A DNA stretch of 51,799 nucleotides, taken from an uncultured Clostridia bacterium (lineage in GTDB: Bacteria > Bacillota > Clostridia > TANB77 > CAG-508). The stretch lies in the NCBI GenBank assembly GCA_947591045.1, contig CANQCV010000009.1:1-51799 (forward strand). The letters run 5' to 3'. A program made the position numbers and the translations under genes. Positions 10,801 to 17,468 of the stretch are shown here, piece by piece. How positions within the stretch are numbered: position 1 is the stretch's first letter; every line of letters begins with the position of its first letter. The notes under the pieces are model-generated. The model did no database searches. It saw nothing but the letters and a program-made list of their open reading frames with translations, and had not been told where the DNA came from.

Positions 10801-11386
10801 CAAGCATTTTTATTTTTTCTTCTAACCATTTTTCTGGAAAAGGGCTACTTTGTATGTATTTATATATATTTAATACAAGTTCTATTAAAGATTCGTCTCC
10901 ACGATATCCTGTATATGTATTTAATAACTTCAAAAATCCAGCATCTTCACTTGTATATTTTTGTTCAAATAATTCTTCTATTACTTCACTTTTTAAAAGC
11001 TCAATTTCTGCTGTATCTGCAATTCTAAAATTAGCAGATGTATCTATTTCATAAAAGTTATTACGAATTACATCTAGGCAAAATGAATGGATTGTACAAA
11101 TACTTGCCTTGTTTAATAAATTAATTTGTCTTTGCAAATTAGTGCTATCTGGGTTTTCTTCTAACTTTTTATATATTGCATCTAAAATTCTTTCTCTCAT
11201 TTCAGATGCTGCAGCATTTGTAAATGTTACAACTAAAATTTTATCTATATCTATTTCTTCATTTACAATTTTATTTATAATTCTCTCTACAAGTACTGCT
11301 GTTTTTCCACTACCTGCAGCTGCTGCTACTAAAATGTTTGAATCTTTTTCATAAATTGCTTGTTTTTGCTCTTCTGTCCAGTCCAT
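7802..11386 (-). CDS. addA: ATP-dependent helicase/nuclease subunit A
   Basis: AddA, 1194 residues, is the helicase and main nuclease subunit of AddAB, the Firmicutes counterpart of RecBCD for double-strand-break end resection. Walker A is AAAAGSGKT at about residues 21-29. The UvrD-type motifs IDEYQDSN and VGDVKQSIYKFR follow, and motif VI is YVALTRAKEKL. The C-terminal RecB-like nuclease motif is ILVDFKTDH near the end. The start is set at ATG 11386 with AGGAGG directly upstream; an ATG 15 bases earlier overlaps the preceding stop and lies ahead of the ribosome site. The partner addB is not adjacent but sits at 31113-34485. The gene reads in one frame throughout. Confidence 0.96.
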   Translation of the reverse strand: MDWTEEQKQAIYEKDSNILVAAAAGSGKTAVLVERIINKIVNEEIDIDKILVVTFTNAAASEMRERILDAIYKKLEENPDSTNLQRQINLLNKASICTIHSFCLDVIRNNFYEIDTSANFRIADTAEIELLKSEVIEELFEQKYTSEDAGFLKLLNTYTGYRGDESLIELVLNIYKYIQSSPFPEKWLEEKIKMLDIEEDIDFSKTIWGNIILEEAKSTIKECIMQLERIKDETLKWNELEKYSNVLIQDIQKLRNEYESCKTWDDAYNTIDAKFEKWPIDKKVTISLKNEAKDIVDKVKKQIGKITLPCNSKEAIQDIKYMYEILKELQKLVQEFSILFADKKKEKNIVDFNDIEHFALNILVQNKENKIVPSEVAKNYMQKFSEIAIDEYQDSNLVQEYILNSISNGKNMFMVGDVKQSIYKFRQARPELFLEKYDTYDLKNKYSKDSSGLKIKLFKNFRSRQNILDLTNFIFENIMTKELGNVEYTKEEYLNYGANYPKPEGKIDNTLELNIIDLKEEDDFEEETQQEEERIEDSVLEARFVAKKIKELLQSDYIVFDKKQGYRKITYKDICVLLRATSVLAPIYEKEILDAGLPVFSDTSTTYLDSMEVQIVMSLLKIIDNPMQDIPLVTILRSSIGNFNDDELIQIRLSDKNSTFYEALLKSRLVVNGDLKKKIEDFIENLDKWKKQAKYLPLDEFIWKLYMDTGFYHYVSLLTNGSLRQANLKLLFEKAKQYESASLKGLFNFINFIDKVKSSGGDAGSAKLIGENENVIRIMSIHKSKGLEFPVVFLCGTGKKFNLQDLNEPILLHQDKGFGPKFIDDKRKVEYNTLAREAIRINMKKETISEEMRVLYVALTRAKEKLVITGMSKDLQKSLKEKEELLNIYGKIEHRLVEKYPSYLDWLELVYLNDKDKVKDILTVKEFRKNELLKEQVEEKEDIDIKKFLQQDYKDAKDELNENIYSELKWQYPYIASSKIPTKTSVTKLKQMEDEDQNTKVYDIEDLIDRKVKEKVSITFKPKFIENKQSLSPAQKGTLMHLCVQKLDESKDYTKEDIEKMIETLYEKQIITQIEKESVDIDVLYNYTKSELWQELKQAKEVCKEKPFYINVPAKAIYEDANEKENILVQGIIDLYYISKDDKLILVDFKTDHVSENEKYKLEEKYKVQLELYKKALEEALEKKVDKAEIYALS

Positions 11387-11400
11387 TTTTCCTCCTATCA

Positions 11401-12957
11401 TTAATATATACAGATATGAATTGTGTCTTTGTCAAATACTATTTGTTCTTCTGCATATGTATCCCAATTTTTCCCTAAAAAATTATCTTGATATATTTTA
11501 TCACTACTATCTACCTGCTCAAATTTTCTGCCACAATAGTAATTTAGTGCTTCATTAATACAATATTTATTTTCAAATGCTCTTTGAGTAAAAGACGAGA
11601 AATTATGCTTATATCCATATGGAAATGATTTTGTTTTTGAATCTTCATAATATGCTACTTTTTTTATTTTATTTCCTGTTTCATGCTCATACTGTTCTAT
11701 CTTATATTTAATACTTACTCCCATATTAGCATCTAATTTATTTGTTACAATATGTGCTGTAAAAATTTGTATTACATGTATTGTATTATATATGAAAAAG
11801 GCAATAGTAATAAAAATAATTATATTGTGTAATATTTTTTTATTAGATGTATCTAGTAAATTTAAGTATATTAAAGAAATACCTATAATACTTCCTACTG
11901 ACATTGCCATTCTTGGCTCGATAGCAGGCGAACTTGTAAGAAATATTGGAGCCATACAAGAAGATATTGCTACAAGTACCACTAATATATATTTAAATGC
12001 TTTTTTAAAGCTTTTATTTGCACAAAAACTTAATATAGCTGTTATACATATAAAAATTATAGTAATTCCAGCTGGTAATAAATTATAATTTGTAATTAAC
12101 AATATTTTTGATGTAATAATTAAACAAATAAAAAACAACAATGGATTTTCAAATATTAAACTTTTTCCTACTCTTGTTTGAGATTCGTTAAGTAAAAAAT
12201 TAGTAAAATACATCACTAATACATTTATTAAAAAGCTTATAGCAAGTATTGTTCCTGCAAGTATAAATTGCTTTAATATTTCCTTTCCTGATATTTTATT
12301 TTTATCAATTAATAAAAACAAAATAACTAATGTTATAAATATATTTACAGAACCTTGATAGCAAAAAGTAGCAAGTAAAATTAATGGTAAAGTTTTTAAA
12401 TATTTAAATTTTGTTTTTTTAGTAAATGTTCTTGCCCCTATAATGGATAGCAATACACTTAAACACATTACACTACATTCTGCATATAAAAAGTATTCTA
12501 ATGATATACAGTTAAAAATAATTATACTAACAGATATAAGTAATAAAGTCTTTTTAAAATAATTATCAAATAATCCTGTTTTTTCTATAATTGTTTGATA
12601 CAAAATGTACATAGAAATAGAGGCAATAATAACTGCTAAAATTTCCATTCCTACAATATATGTAGGATAACTTAAATTTAAAATTCCTGCTATATATGTA
12701 GCAAGTGTAGACATAATTCTTGCATCTTTTAAAAAATAATGTGATGGATATTCAAAATAGCCTAAATCCATTAAATTATATGTATCTGATGCAATATGCA
12801 TTTGTAATAATGGGCTACAAGCTACTGTGCAAAACAGCAAAATAATTAAATATGTTATTAGCTTTTCTTTATCAAAATTTTTCTTTGCCTTTATTAGATT
12901 GTCCCCGTGTGTGTGTGTGTGTGTGTGTACAGCTGCAACGCTTTCAGGTTTTGTCAT
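11401..12957 (-). CDS. polytopic membrane protein, GtrII-like glucosyltransferase family, with (CA)11 tract
   Basis: A 518-residue protein with about ten membrane segments. The first (near residue 33) is followed by a loop with SDTYNLMDLGYFEYPSHYF-type residues, resembling GtrII-family proteins that modify surface polysaccharides. Assignment is by overall shape and loop motifs, not by a catalytic signature, so the substrate is unknown. The N-terminus encodes VHTHTHTHG from eleven CA dinucleotides at codons about 10-17. A gain or loss of one unit would shift the frame and truncate the protein, so expression may be phase variable. A weak promoter (TTGGTT, 17 bases, TATACT) lies about 35-65 bases upstream. 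The stop is 14 bases from the addA start, so the two may be cotranscribed. Confidence 0.65.
   Translation of the reverse strand: MTKPESVAAVHTHTHTHGDNLIKAKKNFDKEKLITYLIILLFCTVACSPLLQMHIASDTYNLMDLGYFEYPSHYFLKDARIMSTLATYIAGILNLSYPTYIVGMEILAVIIASISMYILYQTIIEKTGLFDNYFKKTLLLISVSIIIFNCISLEYFLYAECSVMCLSVLLSIIGARTFTKKTKFKYLKTLPLILLATFCYQGSVNIFITLVILFLLIDKNKISGKEILKQFILAGTILAISFLINVLVMYFTNFLLNESQTRVGKSLIFENPLLFFICLIITSKILLITNYNLLPAGITIIFICITAILSFCANKSFKKAFKYILVVLVAISSCMAPIFLTSSPAIEPRMAMSVGSIIGISLIYLNLLDTSNKKILHNIIIFITIAFFIYNTIHVIQIFTAHIVTNKLDANMGVSIKYKIEQYEHETGNKIKKVAYYEDSKTKSFPYGYKHNFSSFTQRAFENKYCINEALNYYCGRKFEQVDSSDKIYQDNFLGKNWDTYAEEQIVFDKDTIHICIY
12907..12928. repeat. (GT)11 microsatellite inside the GtrII-like gene
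   Basis: Twenty-two uninterrupted bases of GT on the plus strand, read as CA repeats in the gene near its start codon. The length is not a multiple of three per unit, so slippage changes frame. Confidence 0.95.
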
Positions 12958-12994
12958 ACATATTTCCCCCTTTTTCTTATATCAGTATATCACA

Positions 12995-13052
12995 CACAAA
13001 AAATAAAACCAAGATGTTGTATCAAATAAAATTGCTACAAAATTTTGGTTTT
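12995..13052 (-). terminator. terminator after spoIIQ
   Basis: On the minus strand AAAACCAA and TTGGTTTT form a stem around a long loop, followed by ATTTTTTG. The distal arm overlaps the probable promoter of the GtrII-like gene. Confidence 0.55.
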
Positions 13053-13069
13053 ACTTAATTAATGTTATT

Positions 13070-13864
13070 TTATTTATTTTTAATATATAACTGTGGATCT
13101 AAATTTTCTCCATCTTTTAAAATCTCAAAATGTAAATGTGGTTCATCAGAAATTTCAAAGCTTGCTGTTGTTCCAACAGTTCCTATAGTTTGCCCTTGTT
13201 TTACAGTTTCTCCTTTAACAACAAATTCTGCTGTTAACAAATTTGAATATACTGTACTAAATCCATTTGTATGTTCTATTACTACTGTTAGTCCATATCT
13301 TGGATCATTTTTAATTGACTTTACAGTTCCATCTGCAGACGCTTTTACAACTGTGGTCTTTTCTGCTTTTATATCCATTCCATTATGAACAATCCATTCT
13401 TGTAAAGTATTTGAATATACTAAATCTTCTTTTGCAAACTCTGTCATTACTTCTCCATTTACTGGTAACTTAAATTCAGGATCTTTTGTAGTTTGAGTTT
13501 TATTATCTGTTTTGTTTTGTGATGAAGTATTAGTTTTAGATTTGCTATCTGTATTTGTTTGTTTTGAACCACTTGCATGAACCACATTTTCCTCTACTCC
13601 ACTTGTGTTTACTGCATATTTAGTAATGTCATTTTCCATTTCATTTACTGTTTTTCCAAAATCAGAACTTGTAGTTTCAGTGTTTTGCTCATAAGTGGTA
13701 TCTAATCTTCCTAGGCTTGTGTCATCTTCTAAACTATTTCCATAAATAAAAAATGTAACAATAAAGCCTATTAAAGCAATAGCTAAAATGCTTCCAGATA
13801 TATATAATATACTTTTAAAATCTAGCCCTTCACCATTAAAGTCTTTTCTATTTTCTCTTCTCAT
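13070..13864 (-). CDS. spoIIQ: stage II sporulation protein SpoIIQ-like, M23 peptidase
   Basis: A 264-residue protein with one membrane segment at about residues 18-40, a low-complexity Ser/Thr/Asn linker and a C-terminal LytM/M23 domain. The metal ligands look intact: HNGMD supplies His and Asp, and PHLHFEI supplies the last His. Clostridial SpoIIQ proteins keep these residues, whereas the Bacillus subtilis protein is degenerate. SpoIIQ sits in the forespore membrane and joins SpoIIIAH of the mother cell during engulfment. The identification rests on position directly after spoIID and sigF as well as on the domain. A generic M23 peptidase is the alternative. An AGGAGG-type site lies just upstream of ATG 13864. 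Confidence 0.85.
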   Translation of the reverse strand: MRRENRKDFNGEGLDFKSILYISGSILAIALIGFIVTFFIYGNSLEDDTSLGRLDTTYEQNTETTSSDFGKTVNEMENDITKYAVNTSGVEENVVHASGSKQTNTDSKSKTNTSSQNKTDNKTQTTKDPEFKLPVNGEVMTEFAKEDLVYSNTLQEWIVHNGMDIKAEKTTVVKASADGTVKSIKNDPRYGLTVVIEHTNGFSTVYSNLLTAEFVVKGETVKQGQTIGTVGTTASFEISDEPHLHFEILKDGENLDPQLYIKNK

Positions 13865-13934
13865 AAATATTCCTCCTTGATTTTTTCTTTAAAATCATTA
13901 TTTACATTTTTGAGAAAATTATACAATTTTATTG

Positions 13935-14927
13935 TTACATATCTTCAATTTTTACACCTGTATAGAAATGTTTAATAATTTCTTCTGCGTTCTTGCCAGA
14001 CTTTGCAAGACTATCTGCACCTGTTTGACTCATTCCTACACCATGACCATAGCCAATTACCTCAAATTTAATATTATCTTTTTGCACAGTTACTTTAAAA
14101 TTTGCTGACCTTAACCCAAAAATATTTCTTATTTCTACTCCTGATAATTTTAAATTTCCTACCTTTATTGTCTTTACTCTACTTCCTTCTGTGTATTCTT
14201 CTATCTTTATGCAATCATTTTCTTTAAAATCTATTTTAAAATCACTATGTTCTTTTTTTATTTTTTCTTCAAACTCTTTTTTTGTAACAGTCAAATTAGA
14301 ACTATACTGACTATATGCATCTTCACCAGAAGTTGTAACAGATTGCAAATACGGATATCCTGTACCTCCCCAAACATTAACTGGTGCTTCTGTTATTCCC
14401 CCACTATTAGAGTGAAAAAATGCATTTATCGGTTTACCCTCATATGTGATTATTTTTCCTTGTGTGCTATTTACTGCATTCATAATCTTGTTCCAATAGC
14501 TCTCTCTTTCCTCTTCTTTCCATTTAGCAAGCCTATCCTCCTTTGAAATCCATGCTTGGCAACAACCGGAATTATCGCATATATCCGCTTCTCCATGCTT
14601 TTTATTTTGATTTACAATTTTATACAAAGTATATGTTCTTGCAACAATAGCTTGTGCTTTTAAGGCCTCTACCTCATACTTTGCAGGCATTTCTGCTGAT
14701 ACCACACCATATAGGTACTCGTCTAATGGAATAGACTCTATTTTGTTATTTGATGAATGTAAGAGCTTTATAGTATCATACTTTTTATAATCATAAGTAG
14801 ATTCTATTATATTTTCTTTTTCTACTATATTAGCACTCACTTCACCACCTTTATGTGAAGTAAATACAACAGGAATCGCAAAACAAATGATTAAAAAAGC
14901 AAAAATATATAGCAAAATCTTTCTCAT
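13935..14927 (-). CDS. spoIID: stage II sporulation protein D, lytic transglycosylase
   Basis: SpoIID is a mother-cell peptidoglycan lytic transglycosylase that acts with SpoIIM/SpoIIP to thin septal wall and drive engulfment. The 330-residue protein has an N-terminal membrane anchor at about residues 3-24. The family core follows, with LDEYLYGVVSAEMPAKYEVE, containing the catalytic Glu, and ALKAQAIVARTYTL. The conserved C-terminal GYGHGVGMSQTGA is also present. It starts 11 bases after the sigF stop, and spoIIQ follows after a 70-base gap. This clustering of spoIID next to the spoIIA operon is unusual compared with Bacillus and suggests coordinated early-sporulation expression. Confidence 0.95.
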   Translation of the reverse strand: MRKILLYIFAFLIICFAIPVVFTSHKGGEVSANIVEKENIIESTYDYKKYDTIKLLHSSNNKIESIPLDEYLYGVVSAEMPAKYEVEALKAQAIVARTYTLYKIVNQNKKHGEADICDNSGCCQAWISKEDRLAKWKEEERESYWNKIMNAVNSTQGKIITYEGKPINAFFHSNSGGITEAPVNVWGGTGYPYLQSVTTSGEDAYSQYSSNLTVTKKEFEEKIKKEHSDFKIDFKENDCIKIEEYTEGSRVKTIKVGNLKLSGVEIRNIFGLRSANFKVTVQKDNIKFEVIGYGHGVGMSQTGADSLAKSGKNAEEIIKHFYTGVKIEDM

Positions 14928-14938
14928 GACAACTTCTC

Positions 14939-15701
14939 CTATTTTAAAATTAAATCTTCTGTTAATTTTCGTTTCATTTCTTTTAATACTCTTTTTTCTA
15001 TTCGTGATACTTGTACTTGGCTCGTTCCAATCATTTGTGCTATTTCTGATTGTGTTTTTCCTCTATAATATCTAAGCAAAATAATTTGTCTTTCTTTTTC
15101 TCCTAAACTCTCAATTAATTGACTAACTGCAATCTTATTTGTAATCATATTTTGCTCATCAATATTGTTAGAAATCTTTTCAATAATACTTATACCTTCT
15201 TCATCATTCGAACATGTAGGTTCATAGATAGATGCAACTGGGTTTTTACTTTCCTGTGCCATTGCTATTTCTTCTTTTGTTACACCGAAGTTTTTTTGAC
15301 ATTTCATCTAAGCTAATATCTTTTCCAGTTTTCTTTAGGTGTTCCATTTGCAAAGCAGATATTTTAATATTTAACTCTTTTAAAGCTCTACTTACTTTAA
15401 TTGGTCCATCTTCTTGTATGTATCTTTTAATCTCTCCTAATATGTATGGTACTGCATATGTAGATAATCTTACTTCAAAATTTGTATCAAATTTTTTAAT
15501 ACATTTTATAAAGCCTAAACTTGCAATTTGATATAAATCTTCCATTTCATAACCTCTGCCACTAAATCTTTTTACAATGCTCCAAATAAGTCCTTGATTA
15601 TCTTCTACTAATCTTTCTAATGCATCTTGATTTCCCTCTTGTACTTTTTTTATCTCTTCTGCTAGGTTATCACAATTTTCATACATATTTTCATTTATCA
15701 C
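14939..15701 (-). CDS. sigF: RNA polymerase sigma-F factor, read through one CGG +1 shift
   Basis: The forespore sigma factor. Region 2 includes DNQGLIWSIVKRF and MEDLYQIASLGFIK, and region 4 carries the helix-turn-helix KTQSEIAQMIGTSQVQVSRI. The two halves lie in different frames. The join is an in-frame CGG at 15287-15285; skipping the C and reading GGT as Gly139 gives KKLGVTKEEIAMA and a 253-residue protein, close to the 255 of B. subtilis SigF. In the zero frame the protein stops soon after region 3 begins and lacks region 4, so it could not recognise -35 boxes. The start is GTG 15701, with AGGAGG 12 bases upstream inside the end of spoIIAB. Sigma-F should be held by SpoIIAB and freed by SpoIIAA, both encoded just upstream. 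Confidence 0.93.
15284..15287 (-). other. CGGT +1 frameshift site 3 (sigF, Gly139)
   Basis: The coding strand is AAA CTT CGG TGT AAC. Skipping C yields CTT GGT GTA ACA AAA, Leu-Gly-Val-Thr-Lys, continuous with sigma region 3. The zero frame gives a Lys/Arg/Asn-rich tail and a stop. Confidence 0.88.
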
Positions 15702-15706
15702 TTTTT

Positions 15707-16186
15707 TTATATGCCTCCTAAACTTACTAGTTCTTTGGCATCTTCATCCAAGGGTGACTTTTTTATCATTTTTTTCATTTTAACTTTCGTTCCAATACCT
15801 AGTACAGACTCAATTTCAACTTCATCCATAAAACTTTCCATAATTGTAAAACCCATTCCAGATCTTTCTAAATTTGCTTTTGTAGTATATAAAGGTTTTC
15901 TTGCAAGCTCTATATTTTCAATTCCCTTTCCTGTATCAGAAATTTCAATTTCAACTGTATTTGCAAAAATTCTAGCACTTATTTTAACAAGCCCCTCTGT
16001 ATCTTCATATCCATGAATAATACAATTTGTTACGGCCTCAGATACCGCTGTTTTAATGTCTGATAATTCTTCAATAGTTGGATCTAATTGAGATACAAAC
16101 GCTGCAACTGTAATTCTAGCAAAAGCCTCATTATTAGATTTACTTAAAAATTCCATTTTCATTTCATTATCATAAATACTTTTCAT
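15707..16186 (-). CDS. spoIIAB: anti-sigma F factor, serine kinase
   Basis: SpoIIAB binds and silences sigma-F and phosphorylates SpoIIAA. The 159-residue protein has the GHKL fold: N box [14 protein letters not shown]1 box [12 protein letters not shown], and the G2-like [10 protein letters not shown]. The C-terminal end is slightly longer than in Bacillus. ATG 16186 is preceded by AAGGAGGAAAT. Its stop is 5 bases before the sigF start and its last codons contain the sigF ribosome site, which implies translational coupling that keeps sigma and anti-sigma in balance. Confidence 0.96.
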   Translation of the reverse strand: MKSIYDNEMKMEFLSKSNNEAFARITVAAFVSQLDPTIEELSDIKTAVSEAVTNCIIHGYEDTEGLVKISARIFANTVEIEISDTGKGIENIELARKPLYTTKANLERSGMGFTIMESFMDEVEIESVLGIGTKVKMKKMIKKSPLDEDAKELVSLGGI

Positions 16187-16203
16187 ATTTCCTCCTTTTT
16201 GTT

Positions 16204-16509
16204 TTATGCTACTGGAATTATTTTTAAAATTCCGCTCATTTCTAGTATCTTTTTTGTACTTTGATTTACATTTTGTATTTCTAGGCTACCACCTATTAAT
16301 TTCATCATTTTATATCTTCCAATTATCATTCCTATTCCTGCACTGTCCATAAAAGTAACCCTACTAAAATCAAGTATAGTTTTTCTCGGCATATATCTTG
16401 TAATTTCATTGTCTACTTTCCCCCTTATTTTATCCACTGAATGGTGGTCAATTTCTTCTGTTATTTCTATATATAACAGCTTGTCCTCTTTTTCATAGTT
16501 TATGTTCAA
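16204..16509 (-). CDS. spoIIAA: anti-sigma F factor antagonist
   Basis: SpoIIAA is the STAS-domain antagonist that, when unphosphorylated, pulls SpoIIAB off sigma-F. The 101-residue protein has the phospho-site motif [14 protein letters not shown], in which the Ser of DSAG is the phosphorylated residue. The start is taken as TTG 16509 because AGGAGG lies 7 bases upstream. A longer frame back to 16584 adds Lys-rich residues with no family match. It is first gene of the spoIIA operon; spoIIAB follows after 17 bases. Confidence 0.94.
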   Translation of the reverse strand: MNINYEKEDKLLYIEITEEIDHHSVDKIRGKVDNEITRYMPRKTILDFSRVTFMDSAGIGMIIGRYKMMKLIGGSLEIQNVNQSTKKILEMSGILKIIPVA

Positions 16510-16549
16510 TCTCTTTCCTCCTTTTCTTTTTATTAATTTAACTTGTCCT

Positions 16550-16578
16550 ATTATATTATTTTTTACATATTTTTCCAA
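16550..16578 (-). promoter_or_regulatory. possible promoter of the spoIIA operon
   Basis: Minus strand TTGGAA, 17 bases, TATAAT, about 40 bases before the TTG start. In Bacillus this operon uses sigma-H, and I see no clear sigma-H boxes. Just upstream a perfect inverted repeat (GCAAAACTT, AAGTTTTGC, 16581-16601) and a partial direct copy of AAGAAGTTTT at 16610 could be regulator sites. Confidence 0.4.
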
Positions 16579-16646
16579 TAGCAAAACTTAAGAAGTTTTG
16601 CCGATTTATAAGAAGTTTTCGACATTTTTAGACAATGCTAATCAAT

Positions 16647-16688
16647 ACAAAAAAATAAAATGCATCTCCAAATATTAGAGATGCATTT
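16647..16688 (-). terminator. terminator after the valS-nucleosidase operon
   Basis: Minus strand stem AAATGCATCTC/GAGATGCATTT with a 9-base loop, followed by a T-rich run. Confidence 0.75.
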
Positions 16689-16705
16689 CAAAATAAAACT
16701 CTTTT

Positions 16706-17443
16706 TTAATTTAATTCCTTAACATATTCTTTAATAAGTATTTTCACAAAATATTGTGCGTCACTACCTGTACTTACATCATATTCTTCCCCTGTTATGC
16801 TATTGTCAGAAATAATTTTTATGCTAATAACCGGTATATTATACTGGTTTGCTATTTGGTATACAGCTATACTTTCCATATCTTCACAAAGAACTTGATA
16901 TTTTTGGTTTAAGTATAATATTCTGTCTATCTCATTATTCCAAATATCTCCGCTTCCTATCCTGCCATACACTACTTTTCCTTTTGTATATTCTCTTTCA
17001 ACTTTCTTTACACAATCAATTAGTTTCTTATCTGCCTCTTCGACCTTTAGCCTATCTTCTTCTCCAGCTATAAATGTAACTAACTCCCATTTTAAAGCAT
17101 CTGTTCCATCTCCCTCTTGTAATTTAGGAGTTTTAGCTGAATTAATATTTATTAATTGTGTACCTATTATTAAATCATGTTTGTGAATGTCCTTACTCAT
17201 TGCCCCTGCTAAACCCTCATTAATAATAGCTATTGGATTGTATTTTTTTATTCCTAAAATCATTGCAACTGAAGTATTTATACAGCCTACATTACTAGCA
17301 CATAATACAACTGGATATCCATAAATTTCTGTTTCATAAAACTTACATGTTCCATCTACAACAACATTCATATTATCTTCTTTTAAAACATTTAGTTCTG
17401 TTTTTTCCATAGCTGCTATTATCATAATTGGTCTTTTTTCCAT
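16706..17443 (-). CDS. MTA/SAH nucleosidase-like protein (phosphorylase superfamily)
   Basis: A 245-residue protein of the PNP/UDP family. It shows MIIAAMEKTEL at the N-terminus, like MTAN proteins, and later EDMESIAVYQIA, matching the substrate-binding MEG/MES loop with its catalytic acid near SIKIISDNS. The likely role is hydrolysis of methylthioadenosine or S-adenosylhomocysteine in methyl-donor recycling, but a purine nucleoside phosphorylase relative is possible. The start ATG 17443 fits the family better than ATG 17482, which overlaps the end of valS by 14 bases. The gap to valS is 25 bases, so they are likely cotranscribed and end at the hairpin at 16647-16688. Confidence 0.78.
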   Translation of the reverse strand: MEKRPIMIIAAMEKTELNVLKEDNMNVVVDGTCKFYETEIYGYPVVLCASNVGCINTSVAMILGIKKYNPIAIINEGLAGAMSKDIHKHDLIIGTQLININSAKTPKLQEGDGTDALKWELVTFIAGEEDRLKVEEADKKLIDCVKKVEREYTKGKVVYGRIGSGDIWNNEIDRILYLNQKYQVLCEDMESIAVYQIANQYNIPVISIKIISDNSITGEEYDVSTGSDAQYFVKILIKEYVKELN

Positions 17444-17468
17444 ATCATTTTCTCTCTTTCCAATTATA

